This document shows, piece after piece, positions 35,040 to 43,319 of a stretch of DNA of 64,000 nt (its first letter is position 1; each line of letters begins with the position of its first letter). This DNA is from Variovorax sp. UMC13 (lineage in GTDB: Bacteria; Pseudomonadota; Gammaproteobacteria; Burkholderiales; Burkholderiaceae_C). The DNA lies in contig NZ_LZZW01000019.1 of the NCBI RefSeq assembly GCF_014170375.1, positions 22,213 to 86,212 on the forward strand. The letters are read 5' to 3'. The position numbers and the translations under genes were made by a program. The notes beneath the pieces are model-generated. The model was not told the DNA's origin and did not search any database. It saw only the letters and a program-made list of their open reading frames with translations.

Positions 35040-37520
35040 ATGGCCCGCCGCCGACCTTCCGCTTTCGTTCGCCACACCCCTTCGCACCGCGTGCTCTCGC
35101 TGGCCGTCCATGCCGCCGTGCTGGCCATGGGCCTGGCCGCCGCCGGTGCCTCGGCACAGCCGGCCGCCGCCGCCACGGCAGCGGCCGAGACGCAGAAGGT
35201 GTACCGCATCGCCGCCGGCCCGCTCGACGAGGCCCTGGGCGGCTTCGCGGCCGCGGCCGGCGTGAGCATCACCGTGCCGCCGGCCCTGGTGCAGGGCAAG
35301 AGCACGCGCGGCCTCGAGGGCGGCTTCACCGTGCGCGACGGCTTCGCGCGCCTGCTGGCCGGCTCGGGCCTCGAGGTGACCGGGGGCGCGGGCGGTGCCT
35401 TCGCGCTGCGCCGTGCCGTGGCCGGCGACACCGAGGCTAGCGGCAGCACCCTGGCCTCGGTCACCGTCACCGCGCAGGCCGAGCGCGCGGCGACCACCGA
35501 AGGCACGCGCTCCTACGCGACCCGCGCCACGACCATCGGCAAGACCGAGCAGGCGCTCAAGGACATCCCGCAATCGGTCAGCGTGGTCACGCGCCAGCGC
35601 ATGGACGACCAGAACCTGCTGAGCCTCAGCGACGTGGTGAGCAACACCACCGGCCTGGTCGCCACGCAGGGCATGGGTACGGGCATCGCGGTGACCGCGC
35701 GCGGCTTCCTGCTCGACACCATGCAGTACGACGGCGTGGCCGTGCCGCGCAACACCTACTCGCTGGGCAACTGGGGCAGCGAGTCGCTGGTGTTCTACGA
35801 CCGCGTGGAGGTGCTGCGTGGCGCGGCCGGCCTGCTGCAGGGCGCAGGCAGCCCCGGCGGTACGATCAACTTCGTGCGCAAGCGCGGCCAGGCCGAACGC
35901 ACCGTGAGCCTGACCGGCAAGGCCGGCTCCTGGGACCGCTACGGCGTGCAGCTCGATGCCGGCGGCCCGCTCAATGCCGAAGGCACGCTGCGCGGCCGGC
36001 TGGTGCTCGACGAGGACCGCGGCCATTCCTTCATCGACAGCGTGTGGAGCCGCACCCGCTCCAGCTACGCGGCACTCGACTACGACATCGATGCCGACAC
36101 CACGGTCGGCCTGGGCGTGAGCAACAAGCACAGCCGTTCGCGCCCCACCTTCATCGGCCTGCCGCGCTACCGCGACACCCGCGACATCGGACTGCCACGT
36201 TCGACCTTCACCGGCGCGAACTGGAACCGGGCCTACAACGACCAGACCAGCGTCTATGCGGACCTCGAGCACCGCTTCAACGACCGCTGGGTGTTCAAGG
36301 CCTCCGCGCTCGGCATGAACGAGACGAACAGTTCGGTGCACCAGCGCATCGCGGGCGTCGTCAACGCCGACGGCAGCGGCCCCAACTACGGCGATTTCGC
36401 CACCGACCTGCGCGGCCGGCAGCGCGGGCTGGACGTCTACCTGCGCGGCCGCTTCGAGGCGCTGGCCATGCCGCACGAAGTCGTGATCGGCGCCAACTAC
36501 TCGAAGTACACCACCGACGATGCCTATGCGCGGGTCTGGACCCGGGGCGTCAACGTGTTCGACATCGACCACGACCGGCCATGGCAGGACTACGCCAGCA
36601 TCGCCGCGCGCGGGTCCAGCACCCGAAGCAGCTACGACGTGCGGCAGAAGGGCCTCTACGGCACCTGGCGCGCCGGCCTGAGCGACTCGCTCACGGCCGT
36701 CGTCGGCGCCCGCGTGAGCTGGTACGACTCGGTGTACGCGCAGCCCCTGGACGACTACCGCAGCCCCAGCAGCGCCTCGGGCAAGGTCACGCCCTATGTC
36801 GGCCTGGTGCAGGCGTTGAACAAGCAGTGGTCGGCCTACGCCAGCTACACCGACGTCTTCGAGCCGCAGACCGCGCGCACCGCGGCCGGCGCGGTGCTCA
36901 AGCCGGTGCTCGGCAGCAACTACGAACTGGGTCTGAAAGGCGAGCTGATGGACGGGCGTGTGAACACCTCCTTCGCCGTCTTCCGCTACGACCACAAGAA
37001 CCGCGCCGTGACCGACTTCGCCTCGGGCTTCGCCTGCGACGGCTGGTACTGCTCGAACGCCTCGGGCAAGGTGCGCAGCCAGGGCTTCGAGACCGAAGTC
37101 AGCGGCGAGGTGCTGCGCGGCCTGCAGCTCGCGGCGGGCTACACCTTCAACACGACCCGGTACCTGGAGGACGCGGAATACAAGGGCCAGGTCTTCGGCA
37201 CCTGGACGCCCAAGCACCTGGTGCGCGTGTGGGCCGACTACCGGCTGCCGGGCGCCTGGAGCCGGCTCAGCATCGGCGGCGGCGTGAACCTGCAGAGCCG
37301 CGCGCTGAGCTTCGACCGCGCCTTCCAGGTGCCGGGCTTCGCCGTGTGGGGCGCCCGCATCGCCTACCAGGCGACGCCGACCGTGTCGGTCGCGGTCAAC
37401 TTGAACAACGTGTTCGACAAGCGCTACTACATCCCTTCCTACAACGGCACGGACGGCAGCAACTACTACGGTGATCCGCGCAACGTGATGTTCACGCTGA
37501 AGTACACGCCGAAGCTGTGA
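35040..37520 (+). CDS. TonB-dependent siderophore receptor with STN domain, module 1
   Basis: 826 residues. A signal peptide ends near GASA (about residue 40). The STN signalling domain follows (YRIAAGPLDEALGGFAAAAG, about 50-110), then the TonB box/plug region (LKDIPQSVSVVTRQRMDDQN, VEVLRGAAGLLQGAGSPGG) and a 22-strand barrel ending in FTLKYTPKL. It imports a ferric siderophore across the outer membrane and signals through FecR1. The start follows CCGGAGAGAGAAATCC. It is most similar to receptor 2 in the plug region. Confidence 0.93.
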   Translation: MARRRPSAFVRHTPSHRVLSLAVHAAVLAMGLAAAGASAQPAAAATAAAETQKVYRIAAGPLDEALGGFAAAAGVSITVPPALVQGKSTRGLEGGFTVRDGFARLLAGSGLEVTGGAGGAFALRRAVAGDTEASGSTLASVTVTAQAERAATTEGTRSYATRATTIGKTEQALKDIPQSVSVVTRQRMDDQNLLSLSDVVSNTTGLVATQGMGTGIAVTARGFLLDTMQYDGVAVPRNTYSLGNWGSESLVFYDRVEVLRGAAGLLQGAGSPGGTINFVRKRGQAERTVSLTGKAGSWDRYGVQLDAGGPLNAEGTLRGRLVLDEDRGHSFIDSVWSRTRSSYAALDYDIDADTTVGLGVSNKHSRSRPTFIGLPRYRDTRDIGLPRSTFTGANWNRAYNDQTSVYADLEHRFNDRWVFKASALGMNETNSSVHQRIAGVVNADGSGPNYGDFATDLRGRQRGLDVYLRGRFEALAMPHEVVIGANYSKYTTDDAYARVWTRGVNVFDIDHDRPWQDYASIAARGSSTRSSYDVRQKGLYGTWRAGLSDSLTAVVGARVSWYDSVYAQPLDDYRSPSSASGKVTPYVGLVQALNKQWSAYASYTDVFEPQTARTAAGAVLKPVLGSNYELGLKGELMDGRVNTSFAVFRYDHKNRAVTDFASGFACDGWYCSNASGKVRSQGFETEVSGEVLRGLQLAAGYTFNTTRYLEDAEYKGQVFGTWTPKHLVRVWADYRLPGAWSRLSIGGGVNLQSRALSFDRAFQVPGFAVWGARIAYQATPTVSVAVNLNNVFDKRYYIPSYNGTDGSNYYGDPRNVMFTLKYTPKL

Positions 37521-37528
37521 GTCGACAT

Positions 37529-37550
37529 CGACGCCCGATCCCGGGCGTCG
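37529..37550. terminator. Strong hairpin between convergent receptor genes
   Basis: CGACGCCCG (37529-37537), loop ATCC, CGGGCGTCG (37542-37550): a perfect 9-bp GC-rich stem in the 39-bp gap between receptors 1 and 2. It has no T-tract but its place between convergent stops fits a bidirectional terminator. Confidence 0.65.
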
Positions 37551-37559
37551 AGATCGTGC

Positions 37560-40076
37560 TCAGAACCTGCCGCGCAGGCTCACCGTGACGCTGCGCGGCT
37601 CGCCGTAGAAGTTGCCCCAGGCCGGCGCGCCGATGGTCTGGTAGTAGCTCTTGTCGAACAGGTTGGCCAGGTTGAGCGAGGCCGACCAGTGGCGGTTGAT
37701 CTGGTAGCCGACGCGCGCGCCCCAGACCGCGTACGAGGCCTGCTCCAGCGTGATCGCGCCGGTGGTGCGCGTGCTGGCGGTCTGGAAGTTCACGCCGCCG
37801 CCCAGCGTCCAGGCGTTGAGCGCGCCCGGCAGCCGGTAGTCGGTCCACACGCGCAGCATGTGCTTGGGCGAGTAGGTGCTCGCGAAATCGATGCCGGCGT
37901 TGGCGGTGTTGTCCAGGTACTTGAAGTGGTTGAGCGTGTAGCCGCCGAACACCTGCCAGCCCCGCGCCAGCTCGCCGCTGATCTCCGCATCCAGGCCCTG
38001 GCTGCGCACCTTGCCGGTGGACACCGAGCAATAGGTGCTGCGGGTGCAGACGTTGAGCAGGTCTTCCTGCGCGCGGTTGTTCTGGTCGATGCGGAACAGC
38101 GCGAGCGAGGCATTGACCTTGCCGTCGAACAGCTCGCCTTTCAGGCCCGCTTCGTAGTTGCGGCCCTTGATGGGCGGCAGCAGGTCGCCGCCGGCCGTCA
38201 TCGCGTTCTGCGGCTGGAAGATGTCGGCATAGCTCACATAGGCCGACCACTGCGGGTTCAGCGCGTAGACCAGGCCGCCGTAGGGCGTGAGCACGCCGCT
38301 CTCGCGGAAGGGCTCGCTGGTGTCGGCGCCGGTCGCGCGGTCGCGGCTGCTGCCTGTGTAGCGGGTCACGCGCGCACCGGCGACCAGTGTCAACGGGTCG
38401 CTAAGGCTCAGGCGTGCCACGCCGTAGGCGCCCGATTGCGTCATGCGCGTGATGGTGTCGCCGCCGCGGTAGCTGTTGGCGGCGAAGGTGGCGGCGCTGG
38501 GCTCGGCGATGGCCGAGACCGGATCGAACACGTTGTTGGCCACGCCCACCATCTGGATCAGCGCGAAGTCGCTGTGGTTGACCATGCGCCCGGTGTTGGC
38601 GCCGAAGCTCAGCGAATGCCGCCGGCCGAAGGCATCGAACTTGCCGTCGACGGCGAGGTCCAGCGTCTTGTTGTCGGTCTCGAAGTCGAACAGGCCGCCA
38701 TACATCACGTTGCCGGCCAGCGTGCGCGGGTTGACGGCGCCGAGCGCGAAGGCGTACTTGATGTCGTGCTGCTCGCGCACGTAGCCGGCCGTGAGCTTGA
38801 GCGACCAGTCGGCATCGAAGCGGTGGGCGAGTTCGGCGAAGACCGTGCGCTGCTCGCTGTTCCAGCGGTTCCAGTCGGCCATCAGCGCGGTCGATCGGCG
38901 CAGGTGCAGGTCGGCGCCGTCGCTGTAGCGCGGCAGGCCCTGGAAGAAGGGCGTGGACTTCAGCTTCTCGTGGCTGGCACCGAGGGTGAGCAGGGTCCGC
39001 GGGCCGATGTCGGCCTCGAGCACGCCGTACAGCACGCCGGTGCGGCTCTTGGCGGTGTCGTAGAAGTAGTCGCGGTCGTTGGCGCTCGCCACCACGCGGC
39101 CGCGCAGCGTGCCGGCCTCGTTGATCGGGCCGCTGGCGTCGAGCTCGGTGCGCAGATTGTTCCACGAGCCCGCGCTGGCCGACAGTTGCAGCTGCTTCTC
39201 GGCCGTCGGCCGCTTGCGCACCATGTTGATGGTCGCACTGGGCGCGCCCGCGCCCTGCAGCAGGCCGGTGGCGCCGCGCACCACCTCGACGCGGTCCAGC
39301 GTGGCGGCATTGCTGGTGAAGTTGTTGGCCTGCGGGTAGTAGAAGGCACGGTTCACGCCGTCGAACTGGTAGGTGTCGACGCGGAAGCCACGCGAGTAGA
39401 CGTAGCGGCCGCCCATCGGGCTGTCGTACATCGTGATGCCCGTGGTCTGGGCCAGCACCTCGTCGATGGTGTTCAGGTTCTGGTCATCCATCTTCTGGCG
39501 CGTGACGACCGTGATGGACTGCGGGATCTCTTTCAGCGCCTGCTCGCCCTTGCCGACGGTCACGACACGGCTGGCGTAGGAGCCCGAGCCTTCGGTGGTC
39601 GCGCTGCGTTCGGCCTGCGCGGTGACGCGCACTTCGCTGAGCGTGTTCGTGACGGCGTTCCCCGGCGCGGAGGCACTGGCGCCGGGTGGCGACGGGCGCA
39701 GCGTGTAGCCGCCACCCGCGCGCGGCACGGCGTCGAGCCCCGTGCCGGCGAGCAGGCGGGCGAAGCCGTCGCCCACCGCATGGCTGCCGCGCAGGCCCGC
39801 GGTCTGGCGGCCTTCGGCCAGCGACGGCTCGAAGGACAGCGTGACACCGGCCTGCGCGGCAAAGCGCGAGAGCGCCGGGCCCAGCGCGCCGGCGGGGATG
39901 TCGGAGCTGGCGCTGGCGGCGGCCGGCGCGCCCGCCTGCGCCATCGCGGCGCCCGCGGCGCCGAGCGCGAAGGCCAGGCACAGCGTGCGCACGCCCTGGG
40001 CCACGGCGCTCGGGCGCGTGGGCATGGAGAGGGAGGTGAGCCGCGCGGGCGCGGTGCGGGAGGGATGCAATGCCAT
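37560..40076 (-). CDS. TonB-dependent siderophore receptor with STN domain, module 2
   Basis: 838 residues. A long signal peptide ends near AAMAQA. The STN domain is at about 55-130 (IPAGALGPALSRFAAQAGVT). The plug region has LKEIPQSITVVTRQKMDDQN and VEVVRGATGLLQGAGAPSAT. The barrel ends VTVSLRGRF with terminal phenylalanine, as expected for outer-membrane assembly. AGGAA precedes the ATG. It belongs with the sigma and FecR genes upstream on the minus strand. Plug similarity to receptor 1 suggests a duplication followed by divergence in the barrel. Confidence 0.93.
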   Translation of the reverse strand: MALHPSRTAPARLTSLSMPTRPSAVAQGVRTLCLAFALGAAGAAMAQAGAPAAASASSDIPAGALGPALSRFAAQAGVTLSFEPSLAEGRQTAGLRGSHAVGDGFARLLAGTGLDAVPRAGGGYTLRPSPPGASASAPGNAVTNTLSEVRVTAQAERSATTEGSGSYASRVVTVGKGEQALKEIPQSITVVTRQKMDDQNLNTIDEVLAQTTGITMYDSPMGGRYVYSRGFRVDTYQFDGVNRAFYYPQANNFTSNAATLDRVEVVRGATGLLQGAGAPSATINMVRKRPTAEKQLQLSASAGSWNNLRTELDASGPINEAGTLRGRVVASANDRDYFYDTAKSRTGVLYGVLEADIGPRTLLTLGASHEKLKSTPFFQGLPRYSDGADLHLRRSTALMADWNRWNSEQRTVFAELAHRFDADWSLKLTAGYVREQHDIKYAFALGAVNPRTLAGNVMYGGLFDFETDNKTLDLAVDGKFDAFGRRHSLSFGANTGRMVNHSDFALIQMVGVANNVFDPVSAIAEPSAATFAANSYRGGDTITRMTQSGAYGVARLSLSDPLTLVAGARVTRYTGSSRDRATGADTSEPFRESGVLTPYGGLVYALNPQWSAYVSYADIFQPQNAMTAGGDLLPPIKGRNYEAGLKGELFDGKVNASLALFRIDQNNRAQEDLLNVCTRSTYCSVSTGKVRSQGLDAEISGELARGWQVFGGYTLNHFKYLDNTANAGIDFASTYSPKHMLRVWTDYRLPGALNAWTLGGGVNFQTASTRTTGAITLEQASYAVWGARVGYQINRHWSASLNLANLFDKSYYQTIGAPAWGNFYGEPRSVTVSLRGRF

Positions 40077-40145
40077 GGTTCCTGGGTCCTGTTCTTGCCG
40101 CGCTCACAGCACGGCTCCATGGCTTGCCCGACGAACGCAGGAAAA

Positions 40146-40172
40146 GGGACAGGCGGACGCGAAAGAATTTCA
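40146..40172 (-). promoter_or_regulatory. Candidate ECF-sigma promoter of receptor 2
   Basis: Read on the minus strand: TGAAATTCTTTCGC then GTCCGCCTGTCCC, starting at the FecR2 stop codon. It aligns well with the motif before receptor 3 (TTTCGC, then CCGnCTGnCCC) and shares TGTCCCTTTTCCT with receptor 1. Confidence 0.5.
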
Positions 40173-41138
40173 GATGGGCAGCACCGTCACCCACCAGCGC
40201 GTGCGGGTGAGCACCTGCACCGGCAGCGTGCTGGCCACCATCGACAGCACGTAGTCGGTGTCGCGCAGCTGGAAGGCGCCGGAGATGCGCAGCTCGGCCA
40301 CCTCCGGGCTGCAGTGCAGCAGGCCGGGCCGGTAGCGCGACAGCTCGGCGCAGAAGTCGGCCAGCCGCAGGTTCTCGGCGTAGAGCACGCCCTGGGTCCA
40401 GGCCTGGCTCTCGGGCGACACGGCCGTCAAGGGCGAGGCACCCTGGTGGCGCAGCAGCGTCTGCCGGCCGGCCGGCACCACCAGCGCGGGCGACGAGGCG
40501 CCGCGCAGGGTGACTTCGACCGCGCCTTCGGTCACGGCCAGGCGGATCTCGCGCTGCGCTTCGTCACCGTCCTGGCGCACCGTGAAGCGCGTGCCCAGGG
40601 CACGCAGCCGGCCGAGTGCGGTCTCGACGACGAAGGGACGTGCGTCGGCGGCGGTGCGGACCTGGATCGCGCCCGCGCGCAGCCGCAGCGTGCGCTGCCC
40701 GGCGTCGATGCGCACGTCGATCGCGCTGCCGGTGTCGAGCAGCACGCGGCTGCCGTCGGCCAGCTGCACTTCGCGCCGTTCGCCGGTGGCGGTGCGGTGG
40801 TCGGAGGTCCAGGCTTCCCAGGGCGCGAGCCGCCAGCCCAGCCAGGCGGCGGGCGCGGCGGTGGCGAGCAGGGCGAGCGTGCGCAGCGCGGCGCGGCGGT
40901 TGCCGCGCACCTGCCGCGCCAGCACCGGCACGCCGACCCCCGAGGGCACGGCGCCGAATTTCTGCGACAGCCGCTCTGCGCGCTGCCAGGCGCGCTCGTG
41001 CGCCGGGTCCGCCTCGCGCCAGGCCGCGCAAGCCGCGTGATCGGCTTCGCGCGCGCGGCCCGAGTGCAGCCGCACCAGCCATTGCGCGGCCTCGCGCAGC
41101 ACGGCGGCGTCGGGCGCGGGCGGGGGCAGGGCGCTCAT
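40170..41138 (-). CDS. FecR-family anti-sigma/signal relay protein, module 2
   Basis: 322 residues. The N-terminal DUF4880 region has EAAQWLVRLHSGRAREADHA and EADPAHERAWQRAERL. One membrane span is near 85-105 (TLALLATAAPAAWLGWRLAP). The FecR domain has TATGERREVQLADGSRVLLD and ALGTRFTVRQDGD. The C-terminal receptor-contact domain ends RTRWWVTVLPI. It is coupled by ATGA to its sigma gene and lies 93 bp from the receptor start. Confidence 0.92.
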   Translation of the reverse strand: MSALPPPAPDAAVLREAAQWLVRLHSGRAREADHAACAAWREADPAHERAWQRAERLSQKFGAVPSGVGVPVLARQVRGNRRAALRTLALLATAAPAAWLGWRLAPWEAWTSDHRTATGERREVQLADGSRVLLDTGSAIDVRIDAGQRTLRLRAGAIQVRTAADARPFVVETALGRLRALGTRFTVRQDGDEAQREIRLAVTEGAVEVTLRGASSPALVVPAGRQTLLRHQGASPLTAVSPESQAWTQGVLYAENLRLADFCAELSRYRPGLLHCSPEVAELRISGAFQLRDTDYVLSMVASTLPVQVLTRTRWWVTVLPI

Positions 41139-41635
41139 TCCATGACCGCCAGGCAGCGTTCGAATCCCTGCGCCATGTAGCGCTTGACCGTGCGTTCGCT
41201 GACGCCCAGGCGCTCGGCGATCTGCGCATAGCCCAGCCCTTCGAGCTGCGACAGCACGAAGGCTTCGCGCGCCTTGGGCGCCAGGCCGTCGAGCATGGCG
41301 TCGATCTCGTCCAGCGTCTGCAGCAGCTGCAGCCGCTCCTCGGGCGACAGCGCCAGCGGCTCGGGCATGAGCGCGAGCGCCTCGAGGTAGGCGCGCTCCA
41401 GCGCCTGCCGGCGCCAGTGCTCGCTGACCACGCCCTTGGCCAGGGTCGTGAGGTAGGCGCGCGGCTCGCGCAGCGTGGGCAGCGCCTGCGGCCGCAGCAG
41501 CACGCGCACGAAGGTGTCCTGCGCCAGGTCGGCCGCGCTGTGCGCGCAGCCCAGGCGCCGGCGCAGCCAGGTGCTGAGCCAGCCGTGGTGCGCGGTGTAG
41601 AGCGCCTGCACGGCGGAGGTGTCGGCGGAGGGCAT
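41135..41635 (-). CDS. FecI-family ECF sigma factor, module 2
   Basis: 166 residues. Region 2 is HHGWLSTWLRRRLGCAHSAA then DLAQDTFVRVLL; region 4 is EGLGYAQIAERLGVSERTVK. ATG 41635 is used because the preceding in-frame ATG (41659) would place the Fur-box-like site almost at the start codon. It is divergent from the module 3 sigma gene, 106 bp away, and the two appear to share one Fur site. Confidence 0.9.
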   Translation of the reverse strand: MPSADTSAVQALYTAHHGWLSTWLRRRLGCAHSAADLAQDTFVRVLLRPQALPTLREPRAYLTTLAKGVVSEHWRRQALERAYLEALALMPEPLALSPEERLQLLQTLDEIDAMLDGLAPKAREAFVLSQLEGLGYAQIAERLGVSERTVKRYMAQGFERCLAVME

Positions 41636-41660
41636 GGAAAAGCGGTGATGCCAATGCAAT

Positions 41661-41675
41661 TGAGAATTAATCTCA
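41661..41675. promoter_or_regulatory. Shared Fur-box-like site between modules 2 and 3
   Basis: TGAGAATTAATCTCA, an almost perfect dyad that fits the 7-1-7 Fur model. It lies in the 106-bp gap between two divergent sigma genes, and a TATAAT (41679-41684) follows for the rightward gene. One site could repress both promoters. Confidence 0.75.
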
Positions 41676-41741
41676 TTTTATAATCAACGGTGTCCTGGCG
41701 CGTTGCGCGGGACCCTTCCGCTTCTCCGTCCGAGTGCCGCC

Positions 41742-42257
41742 ATGCCCGCCGCCCCCTCCGTCCTCCACCGCCACATCGACACGCTCTACAGCGACCACCA
41801 TCGCTGGCTGCAGGGCTGGCTGAGCCGCAGGCTGGGCAACGCCTTCGAGGCGGCCGACCTGGCGCAGGACACCTTCGTCCGGCTGCTGGGTGCGCCGTCG
41901 GCGCCCGCCGAGGGCGCGCTGCGCGAGCCGCGGGCCTATCTCGCGACCGTGGCGCGGCGGCTGCTGCTCAACCACCTGCGGCGCCGCGCGCTGGAGCAGG
42001 CCTACCTCGACGCGCTGGCGGTGCTGCCCGAGGCCCAGGCGCCGTCGCCCGAGCAGCAGCTGGTGATCCTGCAGGCGCTGCAGGAGATTGACGCCATGCT
42101 CGACGGCCTGCCGCCCAAGGTGCGCGGCGTGTTCATCCTGTCGCAGATCGACGGCCTGACCTACGCCGCGATCGCCGAGGAAATGAAGATCAGCCTGCGC
42201 TCGGTCAAGCGCTACATGGCGCAGGCGATGACCGAATGCATCCTGCTGGCGGCATGA
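41742..42257 (+). CDS. FecI-family ECF sigma factor, module 3
   Basis: 171 residues. Region 2 is HHRWLQGWLSRRLGNAFEAA then DLAQDTFVRLLG; region 4 is DGLTYAAIAEEMKISLRSVK, in which the usual SERTVK turn is changed to SLRSVK. This altered recognition helix may alter promoter choice. ATG 41742 follows the Fur site and a TATAAT -10. ATGA overlap with the FecR gene. Confidence 0.92.
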   Translation: MPAAPSVLHRHIDTLYSDHHRWLQGWLSRRLGNAFEAADLAQDTFVRLLGAPSAPAEGALREPRAYLATVARRLLLNHLRRRALEQAYLDALAVLPEAQAPSPEQQLVILQALQEIDAMLDGLPPKVRGVFILSQIDGLTYAAIAEEMKISLRSVKRYMAQAMTECILLAA

Positions 42258-43216
42258 GCGCCGCTGTCGAGCCGCCGCTGTCGCGCCAAGTCGCCGCGCA
42301 GGCGGCCGAGTGGTTCGTGCTGCTGCATTCGGCCGAGGCCACCGCGAACGACCGGCGGGCCTTCGAAGGCTGGCTGGCGCGCGCGCCCGAGCACGCCCGC
42401 GCATGGCAGCGCGCCCTGCAGGTGAGCCAGCGCGCGGGCCATGTGCCGCCCGCGCTGGCGACCTCGACGCTGCAGCGCCCGCGCAGCCGGCGCGCGGCCG
42501 TGCGGGCCCTGGTGCTGCTCATGACGGCGGCACCGGCGGGTTGGCTGGCCTGGCGCCACGCGCCACCGCAATGGACCGCCACGCACGCCACCGCCACCGG
42601 CGAACAGCGCGAGGTGCAGCTGCCCGACGGCACGCACATCCGCCTCGACACCGCGAGCGCCATCGACCTCGCCTACGACGCCACCCAGCGCCTGGTGCTG
42701 CTGCGCGCGGGCGCGGTGCTGATCGAGACCGCGCGCGACCCGGCCGGCCGGTCCTTCCTCGTGCGCACCGCCGAGGGCACGGCGCGCGCCATCGGCACCC
42801 GCTTCGTGGTGCGGCAGCAGGCGCAGCGCAGCCATGTCGCGGTGCTGGAGGGCGCGGTCGAGCTCCGCACACGCGAGGGCGGGGCGGTGCAGCTGCTGCA
42901 GGCCAGGCAGCAGGCCGGCTTCGACGCCTTGCACATCGACGCGGTCGCGCCGGCCGATGCCGGCGCCGGCCAATGGGCGCGCGGCATCCTGGCGGTCGAC
43001 GACATGCGGCTCGATGCCTTCATCGCCGAGGTGGCGCGCTACCGCCCGGGCCTGCTGCGCTGCGAGCCTTCGGTGGGCGGCCTGCGCATCACCGGCGCCT
43101 TCCAGCTGGCCGACACCGACGCGATCCTGCAGAACGTGGCGCAGCTGCTGCCGTTGGAAGTGCGCTTTCGCACGCGCTACTGGGTCACGCTCGCGGCGCC
43201 CGAAAAGCAGCGCTAA
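42254..43216 (+). CDS. FecR-family anti-sigma/signal relay protein, module 3
   Basis: 320 residues. The DUF4880 region has QAAEWFVLLHSAEATANDRR. One membrane span follows (ALVLLMTAAPAGWLAWRHAP). The FecR domain has TATGEQREVQLPDGTHIRLD, VLLRAGAVLIETARDPAG and AIGTRFVVRQQAQ. The C-terminal domain ends RTRYWVTLAAPEKQR. Start ATG 42254 overlaps the sigma stop. Confidence 0.92.
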   Translation: MSAAVEPPLSRQVAAQAAEWFVLLHSAEATANDRRAFEGWLARAPEHARAWQRALQVSQRAGHVPPALATSTLQRPRSRRAAVRALVLLMTAAPAGWLAWRHAPPQWTATHATATGEQREVQLPDGTHIRLDTASAIDLAYDATQRLVLLRAGAVLIETARDPAGRSFLVRTAEGTARAIGTRFVVRQQAQRSHVAVLEGAVELRTREGGAVQLLQARQQAGFDALHIDAVAPADAGAGQWARGILAVDDMRLDAFIAEVARYRPGLLRCEPSVGGLRITGAFQLADTDAILQNVAQLLPLEVRFRTRYWVTLAAPEKQR

Positions 43217-43241
43217 AGTTTTTTTCGCATCCGGCTGGCCC
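43214..43241 (+). promoter_or_regulatory. Candidate ECF-sigma promoter of receptor 3
   Basis: TAAAGTTTTTTTCGC then ATCCGGCTGGCCC, overlapping the FecR3 stop. It matches the receptor 2 motif in the TTTCGC and CCGnCTGnCCC blocks and in the CCTGCG that follows. Confidence 0.5.
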
Positions 43242-43319
43242 CTTCCTGCGGCCCGGCGTGTCCTCTTCGATGTGCTCTCTTCAACCTCATCGACGGACGT
43301 GCTCCAAGGAATCAAGAAC

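Noticed and set aside
33894..37217. Long open frame (about 1100 codons) on the minus strand opposite module 1
   Set aside because: It is antisense to FecR1 and receptor 1, composed of Arg/Ala/Gly/His-rich sequence with no domain. High GC removes stops from opposite frames.
37689..41180. Open frame of over 1100 codons on the plus strand opposite module 2
   Set aside because: It is antisense to receptor 2 and FecR2, with low-complexity composition and no ribosome-binding site.
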